The translations under genes and the position numbers were made by a program. From Hofstenia miamia (taxonomy: Eukaryota > Xenacoelomorpha > Acoela > Hofsteniidae), in NCBI GenBank assembly GCA_900660155.1, contig CABFPE010000155.1:749540-813539 (forward strand): a stretch of 64,000 bases of DNA, read 5' to 3'. Below, one piece after another: positions 1 through 14,664 of the stretch; the first letter of the stretch is position 1; each line of letters opens with the position of its first letter. Under the pieces are notes generated by a model, which did no database searches, was not told the DNA's origin, and saw only the letters and a list, made by a program, of their open reading frames with translations.

Positions 1-250
1 TGATTGGTAGTAATGTTTCACTGCAGCAATGCGTTGTTCTTTTGTCAAGCGTACAGCCATATCTATGCACAAACACAGATGAAATGACAAAATTCAAAAT
101 TTTAAAATCCGAAGAATAGAAATAGGTTTCTAATTAAAGTCTAACAATAAAAGTGTTTGAATTCAGACGACATCAAGTGAAAAGTTAGCGTTCAAAAAGC
201 TCTTGAATTTCTAAAAATTAGAATCGGGCGTTACTTACCAGTCACCCTGT
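1..250 (-). mobile_element. Tc1/mariner-like transposon, 5' end (runs off the window)
   Basis: On the - strand an ATG at 60-58 opens a frame reading MAVRLTKEQRIAAVKHYY to the window edge, which resembles the N-terminal helix-turn-helix start of mariner/IS630-type transposases. About 190 bp upstream the strand begins with ACAGGGTGACTGG, the kind of terminal repeat such elements carry next to a TA. The rest of the transposase lies left of position 1, so family and integrity cannot be judged. Confidence 0.5.
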
Positions 251-547
251 ATATATATATACGGGCTTTGGATACAAATTTTTAAAATATCTACAAGGCG
301 TTGGATAAAAAATATATACGGGCGCAAGATACTATATCGGAGGGCGCTGGATACGGGTCCAAAAATTTTTTTTGAAAAAATTCATACATAAAAATTAAAC
401 CCCTTTTCCAAATGCGCAATGTAAATTTTTTCGAACAAATGAATTATTCTGGCTTTACATCAAAGAGGCGCTGATAATATGGAAAATCAGAAAGTGCTGG
501 TGGTGGATACAAACCCTATATTATCTAGAGCCCGTATGTATATATAA
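251..547. mobile_element. MITE with TATATACGGGC inverted ends
   Basis: The left end reads TATATATATACGGGCTTTGG. The right end, reversed, reads TATATATACATACGGGCTC, so the two are inverted repeats that both dissolve into TA runs. About 300 bp, no coding capacity. Two internal stretches (about 308-330 and 340-357) repeat the GGGCGC..GATA theme. It abuts the mariner-like end at 250 directly. A second member of the family is at 15905-16526. Confidence 0.5.
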
Positions 548-1407
548 TGTGAAAAGTTTGTTCCTGAATGTTGACCAAATATAGATCATTACATACATTC
601 TATTCGTTAATACGACAGTTAAAACAATCAGTTATTTCTCCAATTTTGACTTTTTTCAGGTTTTGAACATTATAAAACCATACTGCAGAGTTATTCTATT
701 GTTTTGAAAGGAACATGCTTGATGCTTGAGACCAGGTTTAATCTTCCCACACGATATTCACTTCAAAAATATTACCATTATTTCAAGCACCAAAGTGTGC
801 TTTTGCTGATGAAAATTTGAAAACTTTGTGTGACATTTTGTACATCTCAGCTCAGATAGGGTATAGCCAACGACCAAGTAAACATCTTAAAATTTATCTG
901 CGCTCAGATTTCCACGCATAGTGCAATTTCAAGAACCTAGGCACTTTTATAATGCATAACCTTGTAGAATTTAAAGAATATGATAATGAATTGCAAAATG
1001 AGGCAAAAGTCAAAAACTGCTGCCAAGCGCCCACTATTAGGTGCTGTCAGGTCAAAGCACAAAACTTAATTTGTACCTACAATACTTTGCCTCTACCATT
1101 GTGAAACTTTAGACCCCATAGCAATTTCCTTTCTTTCACGTTAGTTCAGTATGCAAATTTGATCTAAATATATTTCTCAGTGACATCTGAGATGAGATTT
1201 AAATCCCATTGAACGGTTAAAGAATGATACCCGGGTGACGTTTTCTTTAATTGATTTTGCAAAAATATTTTTGTTTTTTCTTTTAATGTTGAATGGCAGT
1301 AAAAATTTGATTTTTTTTTATTAAATATCTGTTGGAATTGCAATTTGTTTAACTAAATCATTTATATATTAAAAATATGAATGACAAATTTTTACGATTA
1401 TATTTAG
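548..1407. other. Non-coding, upstream intron of BLTP3
   Basis: No exon, repeat or RNA gene recognised. The first BLTP3 exon (expected to encode a short MAG..KKQILKHLSR-like N-terminus) was sought here and not found, so this is probably intron and the start lies left of the window. Confidence 0.4.
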
Positions 1408-1570
1408 GTTTGTTAAAGGCCTTGATCCTTCCAAGCTGAAAGTCAGTACATTTCGTGGTGAAGGGGAATTGGTCAATCTTGAACTGGATGAAACTGTTTT
1501 AATGCAAATAATTGATTTACCTGCCTGGCTTGTAATTGAGCGCGCTGTTTGTAACCGTGTCCTAGTTAAG
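1408..1570 (+). CDS. BLTP3: BLTP3 exon (chorein N-terminal segment)
   Basis: Flanked by TATTTAG and GTATAT. Encodes FVKGLDPSKLKVSTFRGEG followed by LVNLELDE..LPAWL, the hallmark chorein start (FxKNLxPDKINLSTLKGEGEL.NLELDEEVLQ..LDLPTWL in human). Begins with the last base of a split codon, so an upstream exon ending in two codon bases is required. Confidence 0.93.
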
Positions 1571-2312
1571 GTATATCATGCTGAACATAAATTTGCTGCT
1601 TTAATTGTATAAGATTCAAAGATTGAAATGACGGGAATATGTTGAATTACTTTACTGTATTTGCATCTAATTCATAATTGTCATTTCTTGAATTAATATA
1701 TTTGCATTCAAATGCCTGACAATTTTAGGCCGCTGTTTCCGTAAAATAATCATATTATTTACATTTTAGATTCCATGGATGAATCTACAGCTGAAGCCTA
1801 TCAGTCTAGTGAGTATATATTTTTAGTTGTTTTTTAATCTTATTGTAGTATGTTGACAACATTCATCTCAATATGGCGACCTGTGAAAATTTAAGAGATA
1901 CTTCAACAACTACTTCTTCAGAAAACGCAACCAGGTAATAATTTTAGCGAACACCATATAGGTCATGTTGCTTACTGTCTGTATCTGAAACGACTTATAT
2001 ATATATTGGGTTGACATGTTTAAAACAACTGTTTTTGCAATGTTTTTAACTGTTTTTTTTCAAATTTAAATTGAAATTTATAAAAAGTTTGGAAAATAGT
2101 TTAGTTTCGTACATTCATAACCGCAGAATCGTTAAACTCACGTTTTGTTTGTGTATGCAACGAAAAATAAATAAATGTTAATATTTTCATAATTCAATGT
2201 TTGCTACTATATGTATTTTCAGTAAAATTTTAGTACCTTGAGCTTGACCTGTCTAAGAACAAAAAAACTTTAAACGTTTAAAACGTTTTTTTAAATACAC
2301 TTTTTGCCAACC

Positions 2313-2370
<58 letters not shown>

Positions 2371-5300
2371 TATTTATATTGTGTTATAAATGAACATAAA
2401 ATGAGCATTTTTTGATTCTAGAATTGGCGTCTGTGATTTATTGAAACTTTTATGTATTGAGAAAAATTTGAAGCTGCTTTCTGTGTTTGAAAAGCATTTT
2501 AAGTTGTGTAAATCTAAGAGATTTGAATATTCTCTTAAACGCCAACATTACAAGAAATTTAAACAGTGCCATGTGACGTCAGCAAATAACTAGTGAAAGT
2601 GCGGCGTAGATTATGCACTATGCTTAACTGTAAGTGAAAGAGGTTTTTTACAAATTTATATATCTTAAAATTAATAGATTATCTAGCTCATCATCAATTG
2701 TTTAAACGCTATTGGTTTACTATGCAATACAAAAAAAAATTGTTTGTAGCCATAGTTGTTCATCCGTCAAAATTTTGCAAAAAATTTTATCCCATATGTC
2801 AATTTATAAAGGGAAAAATGAAGTAGATGCAATTGAATATAATTTCATGAAAATGTCAACANTGGGATTTCAATGGACTGTATTAGATATTTAATAAATG
2901 AATAAACCTTAAACAAACCATATGTTGGGTTTTTAATATTTTAGGAACGAATTAAGTAATAAATGTGATCATCGTACATTGGTTAACGATATTTATTCAC
3001 AGTTTTAGCATATGACACTCCTTAATTAACCATTTAATATTATATGTATATTCAAGGAATAAAAATATTTTATCTATATATATATATATATATATGTTAT
3101 TATTGCTCCTCCGCACTAGGAATTCACAGTTAGCGTTTATCTGTTTTGAAGAAATTTAACTTTAGTCAAAGAAATTATGGTCTCATCGAACGTGTCATTG
3201 ACGGACTCTTCGTTCGAATCAATTGTGTCGATATTTCGTTTCGCTCTAGTGGATTTTCGTCATCAATTGATGTAAGTAATTTCATCAAATTAAAATCGTA
3301 GTTGTGAGAAAATTTAACTTTCTGTAGTGTTCAAACATAAACACGTTAATAGATAATGGGGTCAATATATGCCACCAATGAGTAATGTGTATATCCTGTG
3401 CTTGTTCAAGTGACCTTATAATTATAGCATGATATGCTGTAACTTTATTTTCTTAATAATAAATTCATTTGAATTAATTTATTTACTAGATGCTGTGTAT
3501 ATTTGATTAAATCATTATCTTTTGTCATATATAGAGAGCATTTAACCTTGATCCACTTTTTGGCCTACCCACAATAATTTTTCTAATTGCTTTGATCAGA
3601 AATATTTACTTACCAAATCAACTGCTACTAGAAGTTCTTGCTTTATATTACTATTAAAATTGATATTACGTATTTAGGGCTACAAAAAGTATTTTATGGA
3701 TAATAAATGTTCTTTGCTTTTTGTTTGATACATTGGCATATATTTGGCTGGGGACACTTTTATTTTAGGCTTACACCGCCGATATTTTGACTGATGCTTT
3801 TGATTCTAAAACAGTCTTTACTATTTCAGTTTCGCTTATTGTAAAAAAAATTGTTTCTCGAAGTTCCGTATAAAACCGATTCAGTCCAGCTCCAGTTTTG
3901 ATACTCCCTGTTCTGGTTTGCAACAATAATTTTCGCAATTTTTTCAAAAATTCGCAAATGCGAAAAAATCTGGACTCTGCCACCACGTTTAGCCAACATG
4001 GTGGATATATTTCTAATTATAATATGAAAGCTAGAAGCATTCAAGCACAGGATTTATTTGTTTCTCTCGTGTTTGTAAAACCGTCATTTTTAAGACATCA
4101 GCCCTGATAAGGATAATTTGTAAATATATGCAAATTCTTTATTTCATGTTTTTACTTTGCATTTAGTTGACCAACATAGTTATTCAAAGTGCAAGTCCAC
4201 ATTTCAAACCTGCAGCAGACTTACGTTCCACAAGAATAAAAGACACTGCCCGGGGACACGTTCTAGTGTTTAAATTGGTAACTTGGGAAACTTTGCGTAT
4301 TGTAATCAATGCAGTAGAATCTAGCTCCTTCTCAGCTCCAATTAGATTCTTAAGGTAGGAAATAATGTAATAATAGTTAAAGCAGGTTGTACAATCTGAC
4401 AAAATTATTTTGTCTTGTATCATTAAAAGGCTTAACAACCAGCGCACGATGCCTGAGTATTATAAATTTATGTGATTTTAGAATATAAATAATCGCCTTC
4501 TCCCAATAAATTTAGTCTTAATGATTTAATGATATGTTTGGGCTTTTTAAATTATATGTAATTTATCTTCTTATGATGTTGCCATTAGTGATTTTTAAAG
4601 CATATTTAACTCCTTGGATATTGCTTTACAAAGCTGATATTTTACTCGTGCCAATAGGCTTCTCCATATTTTGGTCACATTTGAAAATTTGTTTTTGAAC
4701 AACTTGATGTGGTGCAAAAACAATTTTCCAAATCGGTTAAATTTTGGATTCCCTCAAATGCGATAACTCAAAATTGCAGTAATTGCAGTCAAATATATTT
4801 TTACATTTTTGGTTTATTTTCAGCACTTAGAGACTAAATCGACAAAATATCAGTCACATCAGTCGTCGCTGAAGCAAAATGACGTCTGTCAAGCTAATTT
4901 TTGCGAAGAGCAATTGAATTTGAATGCATATAAACAAAAATTTACTTACGTGTATTCTTTTATTAATATGCGATGCTGTATTGTAATTGGAATTTTTATT
5001 TTTTACTCTGCATCTGCAGACACATATGGTTACATACTTAACAGGTGTTTAATGGTCAAATGCTTAATTATTGCTGTGCATTTAGCATCAGCAATGCATT
5101 GATTTTATCAAAACTCTATCAACCTATGAAAACCATAATTGCATAACTCAATAAGAGAAAAGCATTTAAAATTTAAGATTCTAGAAAAAAGCTTTACGGG
5201 ATTTCCCAAATACGATTGGGACTTCATCAAAGACGTAATGGTTTCCTGACGATTCGTAGTATGTCTTACCAATGATAATTATTTGATTTTAGCTTTGAGG

Positions 5301-8300
5301 TGCAAAAAACGCGAAAATATAATGACATATTTGGTAACAGAGGATTCCTCTAATAGGGCAATTTTTAGTGCAGAACTTTAACAGATTTAAAAAAAATTTG
5401 CACAGTGATTTTTGAGTTAAGCTGCACCACATCGTGTTGTTCAAACGCGACTTTTCAAGTGTTACCAAAATATGGACAATCTCAGTGTCCAGTTTCATTT
5501 GTAAAATTTCTAAAATTGATTATTATTTATTAAATTCTTTAACTGCAATTTTTAAGTCTGTTGTTGCATGCTGATAACTAAATTAGCCGTTCTCTCATAT
5601 AAAACGTTATTAAGTGTGTATTAATAAACAGATATCGACACTCGTGCATCATTTGGCATAAGATAAGCGGTCCAGTCAACGTTTGTATGAATTAATTAAT
5701 TTCTGTTATTTTATCTCTATCAATATCACTGTTTCCGTTAATGGGACATGCAGTTGTTCTGAAATCAATAATTCAATTAGCATTGGAGGCCACCGTCTCG
5801 GCCATTAGTTACCAGTCTACCGCGACATTTTTATTGTACCTTCAGAAACAATGCAATCAAATAACAATATATCACTATTTCTTCCGTCAGACAACTGCTT
5901 TATGATTTCAGTGCGAATTGTCTATTCCTCATTTCGGTTATAAATCGTCTCTAGAATAATTTAATTAGTATTGTAGAGATGCTTGCAATCTCTTTACCTC
6001 TTTTCTTGCAATTTGCATGAAAAGAATTTAAAACTTTTTGTTTTGTTTCAACCGGTAATAGTGTTAAGAAAATGGATTTCCTTCCAAACTAATAATTGCA
6101 TATATTTGTGATTTCTTTTAACTCCTTCCAAGCATGGAAAATTTTCTTAGATGCCGCATTCTGAAAAATTAAACGTAAAATTATGCATGACGTTATTGTT
6201 TCTTAATTGGTGTTATTTACACACAATTTTTGTACATTTTTATATCTTATTATGTATTTATGTCATATTTCTATAATCGCTTGGAAAATGTTTAGCAATA
6301 ATTTGTTCAAAATTAACATAGAATATACATGTTTTTAAATTGTCATTTTGTATAAACGTTCAATAAAAAATTCTGTTTTTTTTATAATAAACAGTTTACT
6401 GTATGTTTCTTTTATGTTTAAAATGATTTTCTGTAGATCCTGAATAAATCAATGGCCACATCTATTCTGTATTCTGATTAAGATAGTTGTTTTCTTTTTT
6501 GCATTTATTCTAAAAAAATATTTCTAAAATTATTTTATTTTATGTCGTTCCAAACAGGCGCTCACTTCTTCCATATGATGTTACTCAATTGCATTCAATG
6601 GACTTGTTTTATGATAATTCTCATTAAAAATGTAACCCTGAGCGGCATGTGTTGCTTTTATATAAATGCACTACATGAAATTCCGCAAAATCAACAAAAA
6701 AATATGTGTAATATCGTATGCTTTGGCTACTTAAAATATAGATAAAGGGCTTTCACCATGTTGTTGTCATTTATGTTGAATGATTAATAATTGTTACAAG
6801 CCGGTAAAAATGTATTTTTCCATTACCAAATATTTGAATTATTTAAACCAAGGATCATCAACTTTTTCTATCCGCACACGAAGCCAATATGGCAATCAAA
6901 ACGCAATGAAAGCTGAATGTTGACCCGTTTTTTAGAAATAATTCGGGTAACTATTTTGGTATCTCTCGTGTTAGATATATGAAGTACCCACTATCACATA
7001 ATTCGGTAACTTGCAGTATGTCATCAATTGCTTCTTTGTTGAATGCGCTCAGGCTATTAGAAAAAATTAGTACTAAAAAGGTACTTTAAATAGTTTCTCC
7101 ACATTTTTCATAACCTTGATTATAACCATTTTATTTCAAAATTCCAATCGTCAACTTTTTCCAAATATTGTTCCATTGCAGTCCTCAAACTCAAATATTT
7201 GCAAGTAGAGAAAATAATGTTCTGTAGATATGTGGAAATTGTCAGCGCATTGCCACAGAATAAAATCAATTTTCACAGCCTATTACAAAACAACTCCATT
7301 TTATTTTATTTCAGAATAATTAACTCGTAAATGGTTGAATCCGAGGATGTTTGATCTGTCGTAAATAAAAGCATGCAGCATAGAAAAAAATTCTTCCACA
7401 TCTACGGATGTGCAAGGAACGGTGGAAAAACTTGAACTTGACGAGGAAATGTCAAGTTTTATCAATTCGCGAAATTGACGGCCCTTCTGCCACAACTACT
7501 CTAGTTTCCGAAATGCAATTTTTGAGGCTTCATTTTCCGTTTCTTAACGAGTTGCATGGAGCTCATCCAAATATTTAAAACATTCTAGTTTTTCGATTCA
7601 GTAATCTTTTTGAAATAATTCAATTTAATATGAGACGCATGAAGCAGATGCTTCTCTGGCCAATGTTGAGTGTTTTCTTGCAACTTTTTAAAAATTTCCA
7701 ATTTTTAAGAACGAATTCGTTCCAAACATGCCTTCTGACGAAATTCTTGTAACAAACTTTCTTCAATTGGATGACTTTTAGAAACTACGCTTTCTTTTAC
7801 AGCTACTTCAGTGCGTACTCTATCAATTGTGGTAGACGCAATTTCTATGCACAAGATCAGGAAATACGCTTTAAACCCTTTAGTGGTAGAAATATCATAA
7901 GAAACACCATCGTAAATAAATAATTCCAAATTTTGATAGGGCAATCAATATTTTTGCTGAACAATTGTTCCATTTTGAGAGGTGTCCTCTCCCTGAACGT
8001 TCAGCTAATATGGTTGTGGGAGTTATACTCAACCTCATCAAACATAACGCAGAAATTCTCGAATGCATTCTACACAATATTTGTTGAAAGCGCCGATTCT
8101 GATGATACCAGCCTTTTAAACCCAGATTCCAAGAATTTTTTGAGTTTTGGATTATCCAAGGTTGTCATTTTAACCCGGTTTCAATCCATGTTTTTGCTAA
8201 ATTCATGTTGAACGTGTTCTCTGTTCATTCGCATAATTGATAACAAATTTGACGCAAGACAACAGACGACGCATTATACATATCTAACTATTTGTTTAAC

Positions 8301-11300
8301 TGCCTATTTGTTCACCATACAAAGCCTTGTCTGTTGTTGATCGTCTTGTTTTTTTATATAACCTACGATTTTTACAAAAAAACATTTTATATAGTATACT
8401 TATTTTCGGCAATTTTAGCACAATATGTAATGAGAGTTGAAAAAAGGTTATAATTACTTTAATATTTTTAGTAACTAGACGTGCACCAAATTTAGCTTTT
8501 AAGGGAACAATTAATATAAGAAATATAGTAGGCAAATCTGATTTTTAAAAATCTTATGAATGTCTAACTTTAGTGAGTTATTTAGCTAAATATCGAGCCT
8601 GAAAATCGAAAATGTAATTTAATTTTTACAAACAAAATTGAAATTGTCATTGTTGTGAGATTTTTATCTCTGGCTAACTACTTCAGTAAAGTTAGACATA
8701 CCTAAAAAGATTTTTTAGCCTGGTATCCAGTGCAGCTATTCCAAAAGAGGGCTTTCGAAGTCACAATCCAGTACTAAAATTATTTTAGGATTGTAGTAGC
8801 TTTCCAGCAAACACTCAATTTGGTGCAAGTTTCATATTTCATTAGTTTTCGAGTTAGACCCAGCACTGCTGCAAATGTAATCTATAAATGCTCGGCAGTG
8901 CGTTTCAGAATATTATTAAAACACAAAGAATGGATATATTAATGTACGTTTCCATCGAGAATTATAACAACGTTAATAAACATTGCACTTAATTTTGATC
9001 ACGAAGCTGTCTTGTAAATATGTTCTAAGTGGAAACTTTGTAAGTTTCTTGTGCATAGGTCGATCATATTTGTTCCCCTTTTAGTAGTGTTAGCAACAAA
9101 ACAATTGCTTCAAACAATATATGTGCCATTTTTACCTGTTTCTTCTGCTGCTCCCGTTTTTTATAGTAGCAAGGTTGCGTAGCTGACGTGAAACCATTTC
9201 CACAAATTCTTCCTATTTATCTTTTCTGAGGTCTTTGTTTCGAAGGTAGATATTATTGTTTGTTACTCTTCCAATATATCTTTCTTTTGACTTTTTGCTA
9301 AAAGAAGGGATACTTGAGCTATTTTCTTGATCCGATTCCTCATCAATATTTTAAAATAAATGTATCGCAAATTCATTTGAAAAGAGTTGGAACTTTTCTA
9401 GTTCTATCGACCGAAGGCATATCGCTTATTCAAAGCCACATGCTAGTAGATCACTTTTTTCAAGAGTCTTTCAGCATTGTTATACTCTCATCCTGGTTCA
9501 AAAGGGATTTTTGTATGTTAATGTAAGATGTCCTGATGGGGGAATTATTAATGTCAATAAAAAGTTATTGCTTTATTGAAAATATCTATCTTCCAATTAT
9601 TTTACTACATATTCAGCACAACATCTTATTTAAAAGTTTGCTATTAGTTTTAAAGCAAAGCGAATAATTGCAAAAAGCAATATGTTGCATTTCTATTCTG
9701 TCAATGGAATAAAAACCTTAAGACGTTGTACAACTACTTCTCTTTTGGGTTACAATTGCTTCAATTAGTAGCACATTGAGCATACCTTTTCATCAATTTA
9801 TCGAGCAATCCTTTATATTGGATGTCACGTGTTTATATTTGAAGTATTTTTTATAAGTGTTTACATACTACATTATACAATTGAGAACTATAGTCGCTAA
9901 TTATTTAAATTAAAGTTCGTTGACAGCCGTCATTCATCCATGCACCATATATTCATCGCCTACGCAACTCATCTCGAGCTGTTTGTGCGTATCCAATTAT
10001 TCTATTAAAAAATTTAATTAGATGCTTAAGTTGAGTGTTTGGTTTTCGTTATTTTCATTTTTATTTGGTAAGATAAACTTAAAGATCGTTGGGAAGGAAT
10101 TGTTCTTATAATTTCTTATAATTGACATTTATTCTTACATGGTCATTGTTTGATGATTGTTGAGTTTTTGTATCATGCTAGATTGAATTACAAGAGTATA
10201 GTAATTATTTTTGAAATCGAATAGTTACCATCAATGACCTTGCATAAATTAGTTGTTCCAAGGCTGTGGTCACAAATCTAATTTCACGTATAGTCACCCA
10301 ACAAGATTTTCTCATTACCCTCAGTTTCAGTGTCATATTTAACCTTAAACAGCTTGATGTCGTTTTCCACATTTACAAAGAATTTTCTCCAAGCGTGTTA
10401 GGAAATTGAAAATGCTGATGCATGGCCATGTTTATTGGAAAAAATGCTTTAATACAATGTTGAAAAAATCTAGAAATGTGATTGCTGTGGGTGAAGGTGA
10501 TGAAAAGATCAACAATTTTTGAAAAAGATTTAAATTCTCTCCATACCTAATGTTGTAGTATTTATAAGGCTTTGAGCCCATCGACGCAACAAAACTTTCT
10601 TGAAATGTGCAATGATAATCCAAACCTATTGGATCAGCCGTGCCGAAAATCGATGGGTTGTTTAAGGTAAATCACTGTAGAAATCTACGTTGGTTGTACG
10701 TGATACTAGATATTCTTTATCCTTTTATTGACGTTTCCATCCTAATCGGCATTTTAATTTAATGTTGAGTAATTGTTTTAACACATCAACACTCGTTATA
10801 ATCTTAATTCGAGGCTAATTATGATTATATGCAATTAGATACAATATCTGATACATTTTGAGTTTTCATAAATTTTACTTTAGTAATAGTTCGTCTGTTC
10901 GGATCACAATGAAAAAGCGCTTGTCTGATTGCTGTTTGTTAACATCAAAAGTTAAACTTATTCTGGATGAACTTCTCTGGATTTTAAATGACACTCAAAT
11001 AAAAGCTGTTATTTGTTTCTGGAAAACACTCTCGCCTTTGATTGAAAAGGCATCAAAGAGAAGTCAAGCACGTTCGAGTGAAAAGCCGAATGTGGTACGT
11101 ATATATATATATATATATATANNNNNNNNNNNNNNNNNNNNNNNNNNNNNNNNNNNNNNNNNNNNNNNNNNNNNNNNNNNNNNNNNNNNNNNNNNNNNNN
11201 NNNNNNNNNNNNNNNNNNNNNNNNNNNNNNNNNNNNNNNNNNNNNNNNNNNNNNNNNNNNNNNNNNNNNNNNNNNNNNNNNNNNNNNNNNNNNNNNNNNN

Positions 11301-14300
11301 NNNNNNNNNNNNNNNNNNNNNNNNNNNNNNNNNNNNNNNNNNNNNNNNNNNNNNNNNNNNNNNNNNNNNNNNNNNNNNNNNNNNNNNNNNNNNNNNNNNN
11401 NNNNNNNNNNNNNNNNNNNNNNNNNNNNNNNNNNNNNNNNNNNNNNNNNNNNNNNNNNNNNNNNNNNNNNNNNNNNNNNNNNNNNNNNNNNNNNNNNNNN
11501 NNNNNNNNNNNNNNNNNNNNNNNNNNNNNNNNNNNNNNNNNNNNNNNNNNNNNNNNNNNNNNNNNNNNNNNNNNNNNNNNNNNNNNNNNNNNNNNNNNNN
11601 NNNNNNNNNNNNNNNNNNNNNNNNNNNNNNNNNNNNNNNNNNNNNNNNNNNNNNNNNNNNNNNNNNNNNNNNNNNNNNNNNNNNNNNNNNNNNNNNNNNN
11701 NNNNNNNNNNNNNNNNNNNNNNNNNNNNNNNNNNNNNNNNNNNNNNNNNNNNNNNNNNNNNNNNNNNNNNNNNNNNNNNNNNNNNNNNNNNNNNNNNNNN
11801 NNNNNNNNNNNNNNNNNNNNNNNNNNNNNNNNNNNNNNNNNNNNNNNNNNNNNNNNNNNNNNNNNNNNNNNNNNNNNNNNNNNNNNNNNNNNNNNNNNNN
11901 NNNNNNNNNNNNNNNNNNNNNNNNNNNNNNNNNNNNNNNNNNNNNNNNNNNNNNNNNNNNNNNNNNNNNNNNNNNNNNNNNNNNNNNNNNNNNNNNNNNN
12001 NNNNNNNNNNNNNNNNNNNNNNNNNNNNNNNNNNNNNNNNNNNNNNNNNNNNNNNNNNNNNNNNNNNNNNNNNNNNNNNNNNNNNNNNNNNNNNNNNNNN
12101 NNNNNNNNNNNNNNNNNNNNNTTATATATATACATATTTAGAAAGGTTCAGCTAATATTTTTTCAACAAAATATTATTTCCGGCAAAATAAAAATTGTAT
12201 TTGAATTTCGATGTGGACAGTGAGCACTGAGTTTTTGTGATAGCAGGCCTTCATTTAATGTAGGTATATTGCCAATTTATCAGGTCCTAGCAAAAGCAAG
12301 AAATGCCATACGTTTATTCAGATGTTTCAAGTTTACTAAATAAATATAAAGCTGTGTGCCCCTTGGGAATCTATGAAAAATTTATGAGATTAGTAAAATG
12401 CAATAATTGACGAGGGCATTTAATTTAAAATAATTCATATTCAATTAAATGTTTCACGTTTACAACAAAGTGCACAAAGAATATGTATGTATAAGATTAG
12501 ATTACAAAACATCTCGAAGACTTCACTAGGTTATTTTTATCAAGAACAACTAGATTAAAAGTTATCATCTAGTTGTCTTTGATTTTTTTGATTATATTTC
12601 CATGATCAAATGGACCTTTTAATTAGCAACAATGGTGTTAGTGAATTTGAACTTGTTGATTGAAAAAAGTGAACATATTTTTCGAAGTGAATCTCTTGTA
12701 TTTTCTATCAATGAACTTCAGTCACCTAAATCACTTAGGTTTTCGCAACGTAACTATGCAAACAATTTCGCCCATGCCGCTTTTTTAACAAATCCTTTTC
12801 AAATATAATTTTGAATGATATGCAAGGAATTCCAATTGCATCTCAAATATCATGCGCTTCCAGGGATGGACATTTTGACAAGGCACTGGAAAATTTGAGC
12901 GACATCAAACAACTATCCCAAAACTAGTGAATTCTATGGAATTTATAATTTGTTGAAAAGTAAATCTCAATTTAAAGTTTTTCTATTTTAGTTTGAAGAT
13001 TTCATTATAAGTTCTTAACATACTCAACTTTGGTCTAGCAAACCAATTTCTTTGCCAAGGATCATAAAACAGATCGAATTGACAATTATTTTAGACCCAT
13101 TACCATTTCTCTGCGCGGTCTCATACTAATCAATTGATGACAGCCTATGAAGAATAAAACGTAAATTCATACCCGCACCTTCAAAATTATTTACCCAACC
13201 CACACCCGCACAAGTATGCCCAACTCACGACCACCCTTGTTGGCCATATTATTAAATTGAACAGATTCATTTAATAAAACTGGAACATTATATTTACCTG
13301 ATCTGTTGAACATATTTCTTCCTGAAAGAAAGTCAAAAATTGTTCGTTATAATGCCAAAATTCTTGGACGGATTGCACTGTAACTGAGATGGTTTTTGGG
13401 AAAAATGATTCTCTTGAGTAAATTAGAGGATAACATTTCGTGCAATTTCACTAGCTATCGGAATTGGTAAATTATAGTAATAATAAAACAGATCTTTTGA
13501 ACAGATCTATTTACAGATTTTATCATTTATTTATATAGTTTTTTAACCAATATGTTAAACAAATTTTAAATATGATCATTTTTGATAATTGTTATACATT
13601 TTTCAGGAAAACGTCATACATTTTGTTCATTTATTATTTTTAGCGATTAATTGAAAACAATACATCCTATAGATTTGACAGGTACTGCCTAATATATAGT
13701 GGATGCGGTACAGGTAAAGTAAAATTTACCCTGGGCGAGTAGCGGTAGTAAGTTATGCTACACGGACACCCCTAATATATATATATATATAAGGCAAAAT
13801 AAATAAAACTATTCAAATTTATATATAAAGATAAATCTAAATTTTAAAGATAAATCTAATTTTAGTGTACATGCTGAGAAATAGCTTTTAAAATATTAAT
13901 TTTTTAGACTTCTACTAATTGACATAAGCATACCTGCAATAAAATTCTGAGCAATGGCATTCCCCAACACGTTTTAACTTTTTGTGACAAGAAAAATATT
14001 CAGGCAAGAAACAATTTCGATATGGCCCAACTTCTTCTTCAAATAATATGTCACATTTTTTACGAAGTGGTACGCAGTAACCTACTTCATTTTCACCACA
14101 TACATGTACGCTGTTTATGCAATTATTCTCTGTGCACTTATTGCAATTCATCTCGTCTGTACCATTTGGACAATTAGCAGTGCCGTCACAAATTTTTGTA
14201 AAATAAATGCAAATGTGATGATGATTTAGGCAACTCACGCGTCCGTTGTCGCATTTATGCAAACTCTCATCTTCTGAAGCAATGCAATCTTTATTATCAT

Positions 14301-14619
14301 TATTGACCTTATCAAATGATAGACAGGTGCTATTTCTGCAAAGGAAACCATCTATGCAATCGGCACAATTAAAACCAGTTTCTAGGTAACAAGATTGAGC
14401 AATTCCGAATAGAACTGTAAACCAGCAGAACAACATAGCTCATCAACGGAATTCTCTTTCCCTTTCTTGAAATCTTGTAACTATTAGTTTTAATTAATTA
14501 GAAAGATATACATGAAAACCAATCAGCATTATATTTCTACAAGAATACGATATTGATTGGCTCATACATAATAAATCGAATTCGTTTGGATAGGTATTCA
14601 GCAATTTCATACACATGTA

Positions 14620-14664
<45 letters not shown>

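Noticed and set aside
795-835. CTGATGA...GAAA resembling a hammerhead ribozyme core
   Set aside because: Only six bases between the two core pieces and no convincing stems I and III; expected by chance in AT-rich DNA.
2422-2593. Open stretch after a TTCTAG acceptor (IGVCDLLKLLCIEKNLKLLS)
   Set aside because: No donor, ends in a stop, and the flanking BLTP3 exons already join in phase without it.
4809-5102. 97-codon open frame on the + strand
   Set aside because: Lies between the arms of an inverted-repeat element, low-complexity composition, no family resemblance.
10858-12223. Three long open frames crossing the N gap
   Set aside because: They are open only because N codons do not stop; just the exon 10884-11094 is real.
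13077-13112. NYFRPITIS-like reverse transcriptase block
   Set aside because: Isolated; no neighbouring RT motif in any frame.
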